From Mesorhizobium comanense (GTDB lineage Bacteria; Pseudomonadota; Alphaproteobacteria; Rhizobiales; Rhizobiaceae), in the NCBI RefSeq assembly GCF_005503535.1, contig NZ_SCNN01000016.1:62001-126000 (forward strand): DNA of 64,000 nucleotides, in the 5' to 3' direction. The notes beneath the pieces are model-generated. The model was not told the origin of the DNA and did not search any database. It saw nothing but the letters and a program-made list of their open reading frames with translations. The translations under genes and the position numbers were made by a program. Positions 50,538 to 60,233 of the stretch are shown here, in pieces. Each line of letters starts with the position of its first letter. Positions within the stretch are counted from its first letter, which is position 1.

Positions 50538-51983
50538 ATGGCGAATGAAAACTGGCCCGTTTATGGTGAGATCACCGGCCCCGTGGTGATGATCGGCTTC
50601 GGTTCGATCGGACGCGGAACGCTGCCCCTCATCGAACGCCATTTCAAGTTCGACAAGTCGCGCATGACGGTTCTCGATCCCAGGGATACCGACCGCAAGC
50701 TGCTCGATGAGCGCGGCATCACCTTCGTCCAGGAAGCGGTGACCGAGAAGAACTACAAGAAGCTCCTGACGCCGCTGCTGACCAATGGCGGCGGCCAGGG
50801 CTTTTGCGTCAACCTGTCGGTCGATACCGGCTCGGTGGACCTGATGCGGCTCTGCCGCAAGCTTGGCGTGCTCTACATCGACACCGTCGTCGAGCCGTGG
50901 CTCGGCTTCTACTTCGACGCCAAGGCCGACAATGCGAGCCGTACCAACTATGCGCTGCGCGAAGCCCTGATCAAGGAAAAGCACGACAAGCCGGGCGGCG
51001 CGACCGCCGTCTCCACCTGCGGCGCCAATCCCGGCATGGTCTCGTGGTTCGTCAAGCAGGCGCTGGTCAATCTTGCCACCGATCTCGGCCTCGAATTCTC
51101 CGAGCCCGCTCAGGAAGACCGTGAAGGCTGGGCCAAGCTGATGAAGAAGGCCGGCGTCAAGGGCATCCATATCGCCGAGCGCGACACCCAGCGCACCAAG
51201 AAGCCGAAGCCGATGGAGGTATTCTGGAACACCTGGTCCGTCGAAGGCTTCATCTCCGAGGGCTTGCAGCCGGCCGAGCTCGGCTGGGGCACGCATGAGA
51301 AGTGGATGCCCAAGAACGGCAAGAAGCACAAGCACGGCTCCAAGGCCGCCATCTATCTGGAGCAGCCCGGCGCCAACACGCGCGTGCGGTCCTGGTGCCC
51401 GACGCCAGGCGCCCAGTACGGCCTGCTGGTGACGCACAACGAGGCGATCTCGATCGCCGATTTCTTCACCGTGCGCTCCAAGAAGGGCAAGGTGCAGTAC
51501 CGCCCGACCTGCCATTATGCCTACCATCCCTCAAACGACGCGATGCTGTCGCTGGACGAGATGTTCGGCGCCGCCGGCAAGCCGCAGCCCGTGCACCACG
51601 TGCTCGACGAGAACGAACTGATCGATGGTGTCGATGAACTCGGCGTGCTGCTCTACGGGCACGACAAGAACGCCTACTGGTACGGCTCGCAGCTGTCGCT
51701 GGCCGAGGCGCGCAAGCTGGCGCCCTACCAGAACGCCACCGGCATGCAGGTCACCTCGGCGGTTCTGGCCGGCATGGTCTGGGCGCTGGAGAATCCGGAC
51801 GCTGGCATTGTCGAGGCCGACGAGATGGACTTCAAGCGCTGCCTGGAAGTGCAGTCGCCCTATCTCGGCCCGGTCAAGGGCTACTACACCGACTGGACGC
51901 CGCTCGACCGCCGCCCGGGCCTCTTTCCCGAGGACCTGGACCGCAGCGATCCGTGGCAATTCCGCAACATCCTCGTGCGATAG
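50538..51983 (+). CDS. hss: Homospermidine synthase
   Basis: A 481-residue NAD-dependent enzyme that makes sym-homospermidine from two putrescines. The N-terminal nucleotide loop GPVVMIGFGSIGRGTLPLIERH, DTVVEPWLGFYFD, STCGANPGMVSWFVKQ and WGTHEKWMP are family features, and length fits the usual 475-485. The Met at 50538 is chosen over the frame start at 50460, with AAGGAG upstream. It uses putrescine from the ornithine decarboxylase at 22331. Homospermidine is the main polyamine of many rhizobia. Confidence 0.95.
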   Translation: MANENWPVYGEITGPVVMIGFGSIGRGTLPLIERHFKFDKSRMTVLDPRDTDRKLLDERGITFVQEAVTEKNYKKLLTPLLTNGGGQGFCVNLSVDTGSVDLMRLCRKLGVLYIDTVVEPWLGFYFDAKADNASRTNYALREALIKEKHDKPGGATAVSTCGANPGMVSWFVKQALVNLATDLGLEFSEPAQEDREGWAKLMKKAGVKGIHIAERDTQRTKKPKPMEVFWNTWSVEGFISEGLQPAELGWGTHEKWMPKNGKKHKHGSKAAIYLEQPGANTRVRSWCPTPGAQYGLLVTHNEAISIADFFTVRSKKGKVQYRPTCHYAYHPSNDAMLSLDEMFGAAGKPQPVHHVLDENELIDGVDELGVLLYGHDKNAYWYGSQLSLAEARKLAPYQNATGMQVTSAVLAGMVWALENPDAGIVEADEMDFKRCLEVQSPYLGPVKGYYTDWTPLDRRPGLFPEDLDRSDPWQFRNILVR

Positions 51984-52168
51984 CATCGCCGGCACCATAC
52001 GCCATTGCCTTGCAATCGCCCGGAAATCGGGCGATTGAAGGGGGCGGCCTGGAGCGGTTTCGTGCGTCCCATCGGGAACATGAAGCTGCTTCCAGCTTTG
52101 TGGACGTTCGCATCGTGCTTCCGGAATCGAACCCCATTGCGGGCCGATGCGTTTGGAGAGGATTTCAG

Positions 52169-52549
52169 ATGACTATTGCGCGCAAAGTTCTTTCGGCGTG
52201 CATGGCGGGTGCTCTTGCCGCCGTGCTTGCTGCTTGCACCACCGGCGGTCCCGACCAGCCGCCGATCACGGCCAACACGCCCAAGGGCGTCGAGGGCTCG
52301 TGGATCGATGCCAAAGGCACCGGCCTTTCGACCTTCACCGGCGGCAAGTTCACCACCGTCGCCACCGACACCGGCCAGAAACTTTCGGACGGCAGCTACA
52401 CGATGACCGGGGCCACTTCGGTGGAGATCAACGGCACGTCGCTGATCCGCCAGACGCCTGTCAGCTTCAACTGCCTGCTGGTGTCCATCAGCCAGCTGAA
52501 CTGCACATCCTCGTCGGGCCAGAACTTCGTGCTGACACGACGCGCCTGA
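52169..52549 (+). CDS. omp10: Outer-membrane lipoprotein Omp10-like
   Basis: A 126-residue lipoprotein. The signal ends in the lipobox LAAC (Cys about residue 23). The mature part (TPKGVEGSWIDAKGTGLSTF, then QLNCTSSSGQNFVLTRR) closely follows Brucella Omp10. Two Cys in the mature part (FNCLLVS and QLNCTSS) may form a disulfide. The ATG at 52169 has GGAGAGG upstream. It is anchored in the outer membrane; the function is not firmly known. A strong terminator follows. Confidence 0.88.
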   Translation: MTIARKVLSACMAGALAAVLAACTTGGPDQPPITANTPKGVEGSWIDAKGTGLSTFTGGKFTTVATDTGQKLSDGSYTMTGATSVEINGTSLIRQTPVSFNCLLVSISQLNCTSSSGQNFVLTRRA

Positions 52550-52571
52550 TCCTGCCGGCATTGGATTTGTG

Positions 52572-52605
52572 AAGGACGGCGGCCGCCTGGCCGCCGTCCT
52601 TTTTT
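52572..52605 (+). terminator. Rho-independent terminator after omp10
   Basis: Stem aaggacggcggcc (52572-52584) and ggccgccgtcctt (52589-52601), gcct loop, followed by a six-T run. A textbook intrinsic terminator. Confidence 0.95.
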
Positions 52606-52784
52606 GCGCCGGCAAATCTCTGGCCTTTGACTTGCAAAATGCACGGCTTTCGCGGCCGCCGATCCCGATGGCATTTCCACTTGCCTCCGCCCGGACACGA
52701 TGGGAACATGGCCGAAATGCCGGCTGTTATATCGAGGTCGAGCAAGGACGCTAAACGCGTGCTGTCAGCCACCGGGAGACGAAG

Positions 52785-54908
52785 ATGAAGAAGCTTGCCG
52801 CCATTGCCGCCCTTTCCGCGTCGACGCTTGCGCTGTCGGCCGGCGCATCTTTTGCCGACTACACACTGAACATTCTGCATTTCAACGATTGGCACAGCCG
52901 CATCGAGGGCAACAACAAATACGAGTCGACCTGTTCGGCCGACGAGGAGACCAAGGGCGAGTGCATCGGCGGCGCAGGACGCCTGATCACGGCCATCGCC
53001 CAGGAGCGCAAGAGGCTCGAAGGGCAGAACGTGCTGCTGCTCAACGCCGGCGACAGTTTCCAGGGATCGCTCTTCTACACCACCTACAAGGGCACCGTGG
53101 AAGAGGAATTCCTCAATCAGATGAAACCCGACGCGGTGACGCTCGGCAACCACGAATTCGACGACGGCGAGAGCGCGCTGGTGCCTTTCCTCGACAAGGC
53201 CAAGTTCCCCATCGTCAGCGCCAATGTCGTGCCCAACGACAAGTCGGGCGCGGCCGGCAAGATCAAGCAGTCGATCGTCGTGGAAGTCGGAGGCCAGAAG
53301 ATCGGCATTGTCGGCGCCGTCACCAACGACACGCCCGAACTCGCTTCCCCTGGGCCGAACATCGCCATCGCTGACGACGTCAAGTCGATCACATCGGAAG
53401 TCGAGAAGCTCAAGGCGCAAGGCATCAACAAGATCATCGCCGTCACGCATATCGGCTACAACAGGGAGCGCGACGTCATTGCCAAGATTCCCGGCATCGA
53501 CGTCGTGGTCGGCGGCCACAGCCACACGCTTCTGTCCAACACCGACCCCAAGGCTCTCGGCCCCTACCCGACGATGGTCGACAACCCCGGCGGCTATAAG
53601 GTGCCCGTGGTGCAGGCCGCGTCCTATTCGAAGTATCTCGGCGAGTTCAAGGTCGTGTTCGACGACAATGGCAACGTCAAGTCGGCCAGCGGCGACCCTA
53701 TCTATCTCGACAAGTCGATCACGCCGGATCCCGCCGTGCTTGCCCGCATCAAGGAGCTCGGCGCACCGATCGAGGCGCTGAAGAACAAGGAAGTGGCCGA
53801 GACGACCGACGTCATCGACGGCAGCCGCGAGAATTGCCGCGCCAAGGAGTGCGCGATGGGCAACCTCGTCTCCGACGCCATCCTCGACCGCGTCAAGGGA
53901 CAGGGCGTCGAGATCGTCATCTCCAATGGCGGCGGCCTGCGCGCCTCCATCGACAAGGGCACGGTCACCATGGGTGAGGTGCTGACCGTGCTGCCGTTCC
54001 AGAACACGCTGGCGACCTTCCAGATTTCCGGCAAGGACCTCGTCGCCGGTCTCGAAAGCGGCCTCAGCCAGATCGAGGACGGCGCCGGCCGCTTTCCGCA
54101 GGTGGCGGGCCTCAAATATTCCTTCGACAAGTCAGTCGCGCCCAATGCCGGCCGCGTGAAATCCGTCGAGGTCATGGAGAACGGCGCGTGGACTCCGATC
54201 AATCCCGACAAGGACTATCTGGTCGCCACCAATAACTATGTCCGCCAGGGCGGCGACGGCTACAAGGTCTTCGCCGACAAGGCCAGGAACGCCTATGATT
54301 ACGGCCCGGGCCTGGAACAGGTCGTGGCCGACTATCTCGGCGCCCACCGGCCCTATACGCCCAAGCTTGACGGCCGCATCACCGAAATCGCCGCGACCGT
54401 GGCGGCAGCACCTGCGGCAGAGCCTGCCAAACCGGCCGAACCCGCAAAGCCTGCGGAGACCGCACCCGCCACTCCGGCGCCGGCCGAGGCTGCAAAGCCG
54501 GCAGAGCCGGCCAAGCCTGCGGATGCGGCGCCGGCCATGCCTGAACTGCCTGCCAATTCGGGCGATATCGCCAACACACCACCGGCCATATCGACGGAGA
54601 ATGCACCTCCCCCACCCGCTCCGCCGGCGCCTGCACCTGCCGAGCCGGCAAAACCAGCCGAAGCCGCTACTCCTGCACCGGCGGCACCTGCGCCAGCGGA
54701 ACCCGCCAAGCCCGCGGAGCAGGCCAAACCGGCTGAGACCGCACCCGCCACGGGCAGCCATATCATCGTGGCCGGCGATACCTACTGGGATCTCGCCAAG
54801 AAGGCCTATGGCGACGCGACCAAATGGAAGCTCATCTACGACGCCAACAAAGGGCAGAGACCGCATCGGCTTTCGATTGGCGGCACGCTGACCATCCCGC
54901 CGAAGTAA
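52785..54908 (+). CDS. 5'-nucleotidase/UshA-type enzyme fused to C-terminal LysM
   Basis: A 707-residue periplasmic protein. Signal peptide to about residue 24. Metallophosphatase domain 25-300 with NILHFNDWHSRIE, NAGDSFQGS, LGNHEFDDG and VGGHSHTLL, all metal ligands present. 5'-nucleotidase C-terminal domain about 330-520 with substrate loop near YSFDKSVAPNAGR. Then a Pro/Ala/Lys linker (530-655) and a LysM domain (659-707, HIIVAGDTYWDLAKKAYGD). It would hydrolyse nucleotides in the periplasm while LysM holds it on peptidoglycan. The fusion is longer than E. coli UshA (550). Confidence 0.9.
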   Translation: MKKLAAIAALSASTLALSAGASFADYTLNILHFNDWHSRIEGNNKYESTCSADEETKGECIGGAGRLITAIAQERKRLEGQNVLLLNAGDSFQGSLFYTTYKGTVEEEFLNQMKPDAVTLGNHEFDDGESALVPFLDKAKFPIVSANVVPNDKSGAAGKIKQSIVVEVGGQKIGIVGAVTNDTPELASPGPNIAIADDVKSITSEVEKLKAQGINKIIAVTHIGYNRERDVIAKIPGIDVVVGGHSHTLLSNTDPKALGPYPTMVDNPGGYKVPVVQAASYSKYLGEFKVVFDDNGNVKSASGDPIYLDKSITPDPAVLARIKELGAPIEALKNKEVAETTDVIDGSRENCRAKECAMGNLVSDAILDRVKGQGVEIVISNGGGLRASIDKGTVTMGEVLTVLPFQNTLATFQISGKDLVAGLESGLSQIEDGAGRFPQVAGLKYSFDKSVAPNAGRVKSVEVMENGAWTPINPDKDYLVATNNYVRQGGDGYKVFADKARNAYDYGPGLEQVVADYLGAHRPYTPKLDGRITEIAATVAAAPAAEPAKPAEPAKPAETAPATPAPAEAAKPAEPAKPADAAPAMPELPANSGDIANTPPAISTENAPPPPAPPAPAPAEPAKPAEAATPAPAAPAPAEPAKPAEQAKPAETAPATGSHIIVAGDTYWDLAKKAYGDATKWKLIYDANKGQRPHRLSIGGTLTIPPK

Positions 54909-54936
54909 CCATCGCTTCAGCGCCCGGAAAACACCG

Positions 54937-54964
54937 CCCGCCCGGGAAACCGGGCGGGTTTTGT
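54937..54964 (+). terminator. Rho-independent terminator before hemH
   Basis: Stem cccgcccgg (54937-54945) and ccgggcggg (54950-54958), gaaa tetraloop, then TTTTGTATTTT. It ends the nucleotidase transcript. Confidence 0.93.
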
Positions 54965-55045
54965 ATTTTGAGACTAAGGTGCGGCCAGACGCAGCATTGA
55001 AAGCAGGCGCAAGATGGTTAGGTTCGCGCCATCCGGAGAACCCCT

Positions 55046-56110
55046 ATGACGCTTTCCTCCCCGATCGATGCCGACGCCGCGAAGGCGATCGGCCCGCTGC
55101 CGCCAGGCCATCCGCCGGTCAAGACGGGCAAGGTCGGCATCATGCTGGTCAATCTCGGCACGCCTGACGGCACCGATTTCAAGCCGATGTGGCGTTATCT
55201 CCGGGAATTCCTCTCCGACCCTCGCGTCATCGAGCTCAACAAGGCGATCTGGTATCCGATCCTCTACGGCCTGGTGCTGACGTCGCGGCCGAAAAAGTCC
55301 GGCGCCAACTACGCCAGGATCTGGAACCAGGAGAAGAACGAGTCGCCGCTGCGCACCTACACCCGCGCCCAGGCTGAGAAACTGGCGGAGGCGCTGCGCG
55401 ACCTGCCCAACGTCACCGTCGATTGGGCGATGCGTTACGGCAATCCGTCGACGGCAAGCGTGGCCGAGCGGCTGGTTGCGCAGGGCTGCGACCGCATCCT
55501 GTCGTTTCCGCTCTACCCGCAATATTCGGCCACCACCACCGCCACCGCCAACGACCAGTTGTTTCGTGCGCTGATGAAGATGCGCCGTGCGCCCGCGATC
55601 CGCACCGTACCGCCCTATTATGACGAACCGGTCTACATCGAAGCGCTGGCGCGCTCGATCGAGCAGCATCTGGCGACGCTGGATTTCGAGCCGGAGGTGG
55701 TCATCACCTCCTATCACGGCATCCCGAAGCCCTATTTCGAGAAGGGCGATCCCTATCATTGCCACTGCCTCAAGACGACGCGGCTGCTTCGCGAACGGCT
55801 TGGCTGGGACGAGAAGAAGCTGATCACCACCTTCCAGTCGCGCTTCGGCGCGCAGGAGTGGCTGCAGCCCTACACCGACAAGACGGTGGAGAAACTGGCG
55901 CAGGACGGCGTCAAGTCGATCGCCATCGTCAACCCCGGCTTTTCCGTCGACTGCATCGAGACCCTGGACGAGATCGGCCGCGAAGTCGCCGAAACCTTCC
56001 ATCATGCCGGCGGCAGGAACTTCGCCCATATCCCCTGCCTCAACGACAGCGCCGAGGGCATGACGGTGATCGAGGCCATGGTGCGGCGCGAGCTCGCCGG
56101 CTGGGCCTGA
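55046..56110 (+). CDS. hemH: Ferrochelatase
   Basis: A 354-residue enzyme that inserts Fe2+ into protoporphyrin IX, the last step of heme synthesis. GIMLVNLGTPDG begins the fold; ITSYHGIPKPYFEKGDPYHCHC contains the active-site His, and FSVDCIETLDEIG the conserved Glu. The extra N-terminal 25 residues (rich in Pro/Asp) are typical of alphaproteobacteria. The gene stands alone between a terminator and an FAD oxidoreductase gene. I see no clear iron-response box. Confidence 0.94.
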   Translation: MTLSSPIDADAAKAIGPLPPGHPPVKTGKVGIMLVNLGTPDGTDFKPMWRYLREFLSDPRVIELNKAIWYPILYGLVLTSRPKKSGANYARIWNQEKNESPLRTYTRAQAEKLAEALRDLPNVTVDWAMRYGNPSTASVAERLVAQGCDRILSFPLYPQYSATTTATANDQLFRALMKMRRAPAIRTVPPYYDEPVYIEALARSIEQHLATLDFEPEVVITSYHGIPKPYFEKGDPYHCHCLKTTRLLRERLGWDEKKLITTFQSRFGAQEWLQPYTDKTVEKLAQDGVKSIAIVNPGFSVDCIETLDEIGREVAETFHHAGGRNFAHIPCLNDSAEGMTVIEAMVRRELAGWA

Positions 56111-56213
56111 GGGATTCCGGCAGGGAAAGCCCGCGGCGGCCGCAGGTCCAGGCGCGCCGACATTGGAACAACGCAAACTCCGAGGCGTTGACGGGCGCCC
56201 ATCGGAGACTTCA

Positions 56214-57425
56214 ATGCCGCGCAAACTTGATCTCAGGACCGGCCGACCGGTGTGGTCCGCCTACCGGGCGCCGGCCGTCCCGACATCGGTGCTGACCCGG
56301 GATGCCAGGACGGACGTTCTCGTCATCGGCATGGGCATCAGCGGTGCGATGATGGCGGAAGCGCTGACGGCGCTGGGCCGCGACGTGATCTGCATCGACC
56401 GGCGCGGCCCGTTGAAAGGATCCACGGCGGCAACCACGGCGCTCGTGCAGTTCGAAATCGACCAGCCGCTTTCAATCCTGTCGAAAATGGTCGGCAATGC
56501 CAAGGCGCGGCAGGCCTGGCGACGTTCGCGGCTGGCAATATCCAACCTCGCCGCCCGCATCGCCGAACTCGGCATCAACTGTGGCATGAACCGCGCCCAA
56601 TCGCTCTATCTGGCGGGCACCGTGCTCGGCCCGTCGCAATTGCGCGCGGAAGCCGAAGCGCGGCAGCAGGCCGGCATCGCCGCGACCTATCTGACTTCAA
56701 GGCAATTGGCCGATGACTACAGCGTCGCCCGTGATGGGGCCATACTCAGTCACGGCAACATCGCGCTCGACCCGCGCAAGCTGACCGCCGGGCTTTTGCT
56801 GAAGGCCCTGGGACGCAGGGCGCGTCTGCACGCCCCGGCGGAAGCGATCGGAATGGAGGACCACGCCGACAAGGTTATCGTTGCCACGAAAGGCGGCCCG
56901 ACCGTCACGGCCAGTCACGTTGTCCTGGCCACGGGTTACGAGTTGCTGGATGTGGTGCCGGCGACCGCTCACCGGATCATCTCGACCTGGGCGATCGCCA
57001 CAGCCCCGCAGCCGCGCAGGCTCTGGCCGCGGAGAGCCTTCCTCTGGGAGGCTTCCGATCCGTATCTCTATGTCAGGGCGACAGCCGACGGCAGGGTCAT
57101 TTGCGGCGGCGAGGACGAGGATTTCTCCGACGAAACGCGGCGTGACGAATTGATCGCCTCCAAAAGCGCCAGGATCGCCACGAAGCTTGGCAGGCTGTTT
57201 CCCGATCTCGACGTCAGGCCCGAATTTGCCTGGACCGGTTCCTTCGGCACCACGACCACCGGCCTGCCCTATATCGGAGCCATAGCGAGGCACCCGCGCA
57301 TCCATGCCGTGATGGGCTATGGCGGCAACGGCATCACCTTTTCGCAGCTCGCCTCGGAGATCGTCCCGGCCGCCATCAGCGGTCTCGACGATACGGATGC
57401 GGACCTGTTTTCCTTCACCCGCTGA
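56214..57425 (+). CDS. FAD-dependent oxidoreductase (DAO family)
   Basis: A 403-residue flavoprotein. The dinucleotide loop is VLVIGMGISGAMMAEALTA (about 35-53), followed by ICIDRRGPLKGST, and the C-terminal FAD motif VMGYGGNGITFSQLASE is near 378. This belongs to the D-amino acid oxidase/GlpO-like family, acting on an amine or hydroxy acid. The substrate is unknown. The ATG at 56214 has GGAG upstream; an open frame extends to a TTG at 56163. It is 103 bp from hemH, probably separate. Confidence 0.85.
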   Translation: MPRKLDLRTGRPVWSAYRAPAVPTSVLTRDARTDVLVIGMGISGAMMAEALTALGRDVICIDRRGPLKGSTAATTALVQFEIDQPLSILSKMVGNAKARQAWRRSRLAISNLAARIAELGINCGMNRAQSLYLAGTVLGPSQLRAEAEARQQAGIAATYLTSRQLADDYSVARDGAILSHGNIALDPRKLTAGLLLKALGRRARLHAPAEAIGMEDHADKVIVATKGGPTVTASHVVLATGYELLDVVPATAHRIISTWAIATAPQPRRLWPRRAFLWEASDPYLYVRATADGRVICGGEDEDFSDETRRDELIASKSARIATKLGRLFPDLDVRPEFAWTGSFGTTTTGLPYIGAIARHPRIHAVMGYGGNGITFSQLASEIVPAAISGLDDTDADLFSFTR

Positions 57426-57490
57426 TTGCAGGGCGCCAACCAATTCTTCATCACCTGATTGTAACGCGCCGGAAACACACTTAAGTGATT

Positions 57491-57504
57491 CCGTGAGGTC
57501 ACGG
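57491..57504. promoter_or_regulatory. 14-bp palindrome before the SPFH gene
   Basis: ccgtga-gg-tcacgg has perfect six-base arms (57491-57496, 57499-57504), 19 bp before the SPFH start. It may be an operator or a leader hairpin. Confidence 0.4.
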
Positions 57505-57523
57505 ATATTGAGGGAGAAACGAA

Positions 57524-58474
57524 ATGGGCTTCAGCGGTTTCGACATTGCCATCGTAGTTCTTGTCTTCCTGGTCATCATCCTTCTTTTCAAAGGCATCAA
57601 GACGGTGCCGCAGGGGTACAACTACACGGTGGAGCGTTTTGGCCGCTACACCAAGACGCTGACCCCTGGCCTCAACATCATCAATCCCATCTTCGAGCGC
57701 ATCGGCGCCAAGATGAACATGATGGAGCAGGTGCTCGACGTCCCCACACAGGAGATCATCACCCGCGACAACGCCATTGTCGGCGTCGACGGCATCGCCT
57801 TTTTCCAGATCCTCAATGCGCCGCAGGCGGCCTACCAGGTGTCCGGCCTCCAGAACGCCATCCTCAACCTGACCATGACCAACATCCGCACCGTCATGGG
57901 CTCGATGGACCTCGACGAACTCCTGTCCAACCGCGACGCCATCAACGAGCGCCTGCTGCGCGTGGTCGACGAGGCCGCGCACCCGTGGGGCATCAAGATC
58001 ACCCGCGTCGAAATCAAGGACATCAATCCGCCGGCCAACCTCATCGAATCGATGGGCCGCCAGATGACCGCCGAGCGCAACAAGCGCGCCCAGATTCTCG
58101 CCGCCGAAGGCCTCAAGCAGTCGCAGATCCTGGAGGCCGAGGGCCGCAGGGAAGCCGCCTTCCGCGACGCCGAGGCCCGCGAACGCTCCGCCGAGGCCGA
58201 AGCCAAGGCAACGCAAGTGGTGTCGGAAGCCATCGCCAAGGGCGACGTGCAGGCGCTGAACTACTTCATCGCCCAGAAATACACCGAGGCCCTGACCCGG
58301 ATCGGATCGGCGACGAACAGCAAGATCGTGCTGATGCCGCTGGAAGCCTCCTCGCTGATCGGCACGCTGGGCGGCATTGGCGAAATCGCCAAGGAGGTCT
58401 TCAAGGGCGATGTCTCGACCGGAACGCAGCGGCAGGTCTCGCGCCCGCCGGTCGTCAAGCCAGGCGACAACTAA
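57524..58474 (+). CDS. SPFH/band 7 membrane protein (QmcA/stomatin-like)
   Basis: A 316-residue protein. One N-terminal membrane helix (5-27) precedes the SPFH domain (30-180: VPQGYNYTVERFGRYTKTLTPGLNIINP) and an Ala/Glu-rich coiled coil with AAEGLKQSQILEAEGRREAAFRDAEARE. The C-terminus is short. Such proteins form rings in membranes and pair with NfeD partners, as here. The next gene (NfeD) begins 24 bp later. They are thought to organise membrane microdomains and modulate proteases. Confidence 0.92.
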   Translation: MGFSGFDIAIVVLVFLVIILLFKGIKTVPQGYNYTVERFGRYTKTLTPGLNIINPIFERIGAKMNMMEQVLDVPTQEIITRDNAIVGVDGIAFFQILNAPQAAYQVSGLQNAILNLTMTNIRTVMGSMDLDELLSNRDAINERLLRVVDEAAHPWGIKITRVEIKDINPPANLIESMGRQMTAERNKRAQILAAEGLKQSQILEAEGRREAAFRDAEARERSAEAEAKATQVVSEAIAKGDVQALNYFIAQKYTEALTRIGSATNSKIVLMPLEASSLIGTLGGIGEIAKEVFKGDVSTGTQRQVSRPPVVKPGDN

Positions 58475-58498
58475 TTCTCAGGTGAGTGGATCACGATC

Positions 58499-58963
58499 AT
58501 GATCGACCGCATTGTCTTGGAACTCGGCCCATGGAACTGGATGGTTCTGGGCTTCGTGCTGCTGGTGATGGAAATCATCGCGCCCGGCGTCTTCATGCTG
58601 TGGATCGGCATCGCCGCGCTGATCATCGGCGCGGTGTCCCTTCTGATCTGGGACGCTGCGGTTTGGACCTGGCAGGCCCAGGTCCTGTCATTCCTGGTGC
58701 TGGCGCTGGTTTCCGCCTTCGTCGGCAGGCGGATCTCCATCGCGCGGACCGCCAGTGACGACCAGCCGCTGCTCAACCGCCGAGGCGCCCAGATGGTCGG
58801 CAGGATGGCGACGCTCTCCGAACCGATCAAGGATGGCCGCGGCCGCATCAAGCTTGGCGACACGCTATGGCGCGTTTCGGGTCCAGATCTGCCGGCCGGC
58901 ACACAGGTGCGTGTCACCGGAGCCGCGGATACGGATCTCGAACTGAAGGTGGAGCAGGTCTGA
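58499..58963 (+). CDS. NfeD-family membrane protein
   Basis: A 154-residue protein with four hydrophobic segments (about 13-30, 34-52, 55-62, 63-80) and a C-terminal OB-fold domain (95-154: GRGRIKLGDTLWRVSGPDLPAG). The short NfeD form without a protease domain. It interacts with the upstream SPFH protein; the pair is a common two-gene unit. Confidence 0.92.
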   Translation: MIDRIVLELGPWNWMVLGFVLLVMEIIAPGVFMLWIGIAALIIGAVSLLIWDAAVWTWQAQVLSFLVLALVSAFVGRRISIARTASDDQPLLNRRGAQMVGRMATLSEPIKDGRGRIKLGDTLWRVSGPDLPAGTQVRVTGAADTDLELKVEQV

Positions 58964-59024
58964 GTTTTTCACACGGCCCGGCGCGCAAGGTGTCGAGAGA
59001 CGGGCCCGACCTGAATACCGCAGC

Positions 59025-60026
59025 CTAGGCGGCGCCGATGCGCAGCAGGTCGTGGAAGTGAACCACGCCGAGCGGCATGTTGTTCCTGGTCACCACCAGA
59101 GCGCCGATATTGTGCTCGTTGAGCAATGCGATCGCCGTGCCGGCGAGCGTCTGCGGGTCGACGGTCTTGGGCGTGCGGGTCATCACCTCGTCGACAATGA
59201 CGTCGGCCAGGTTGCGGTGCAGATTGCGCGCCACATCGCCGTCGGTGATGATCCCGGCCAGTTCGCCATTGGCATCGACGACCAGCACGCAGCCGACCTT
59301 TTTCTGCGACAGCGTCATCACCGCTTCCGGCATTTTGGTGCCGAGCAAGGCCAGTGGTATCTGGTCGCCCACCCGCATGATCTCGGAAACCATGGTCAGG
59401 TTGGCGCCGAGCTGGCCGCCGGGATGGAAGGTACGGAAATGGTCCGGCGTGAAGCCGCGCGCCTCGAGCAGCGCGATCGCCAGCGCGTCGCCGACAACCA
59501 GTTGCAGCAGCGTCGACGTCGTCGGCGCCAGGCCGTGAGGGCAGGCTTCCGGCGCGCGCGGCAGGAGCAGCACGACATCGGCGGCACGCGCCAGCGCCGA
59601 AGTCTCACCGGAGGTGACCGCGATCAATGGAATGGAGAAGCGCCTGGAATAGGCGACGATGCCCATCATCTCCTTGCTCTCGCCCGACCAGGAGATGGCG
59701 ATGATGGCGTCGTCTTTCGCGATCATGCCGAGATCGCCATGATTGGCCTCGACGGGGTGGACGAAGAAGGCCGGTGTGCCGGTCGAAGCCAGCGTCGCCG
59801 CGATCTTGGAGCCGATATGCCCGCTTTTGCCGACGCCAGTGACGATGAGCCGGCCTTCGATCCCGGAGATGATGTCGACCGCCCGGGCAAAGGGCGCGGC
59901 CAGTCCATTCTCCAGCGCTTCGGCCAGGGCGGCTATCCCCGCCTGCTCGGTTGCCACCGTTCTCAGTGCCGATTCGATCGACGCCTGACCATCCAGAGGC
60001 TTCTTATCGAGAGGTCTCGCATGCAT
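59025..60026 (-). CDS. kdsD: Arabinose-5-phosphate isomerase (KdsD/KpsF family)
   Basis: A 333-residue SIS-domain plus two CBS domains. The SIS part has IVTGVGKSGHIGSKIAATLASTGTPAFFVHP and SGES; the C-terminal CBS pair begins near VSEIMRVGDQIPL. It converts ribulose-5-phosphate to arabinose-5-phosphate, the precursor of KDO in lipopolysaccharide. I prefer the Met at 60026, since length then matches the family; the frame extends to 60101 with a GTG. It is divergent from the beta-barrel gene. Confidence 0.9.
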   Translation of the reverse strand: MHARPLDKKPLDGQASIESALRTVATEQAGIAALAEALENGLAAPFARAVDIISGIEGRLIVTGVGKSGHIGSKIAATLASTGTPAFFVHPVEANHGDLGMIAKDDAIIAISWSGESKEMMGIVAYSRRFSIPLIAVTSGETSALARAADVVLLLPRAPEACPHGLAPTTSTLLQLVVGDALAIALLEARGFTPDHFRTFHPGGQLGANLTMVSEIMRVGDQIPLALLGTKMPEAVMTLSQKKVGCVLVVDANGELAGIITDGDVARNLHRNLADVIVDEVMTRTPKTVDPQTLAGTAIALLNEHNIGALVVTRNNMPLGVVHFHDLLRIGAA

Positions 60027-60233
60027 GGCTGATGCGATTAGCGCTTTGCCGGCCGCCTGTCCAACGGAAATGGCAATCAAGCCTGGACCACGCAACGTCA
60101 CCGCACGGCTTGCGATGCCGCAAGCAGCAGTGCTTTAAAGCGCCGAAAGGCGGCCGCCTCAACCCTCCGTTAACCATCCGCATTTACGGTTCGGTAAGTA
60201 TGGCGCGCAGGCGCCGCGCAAGCAGTGGTGGCG

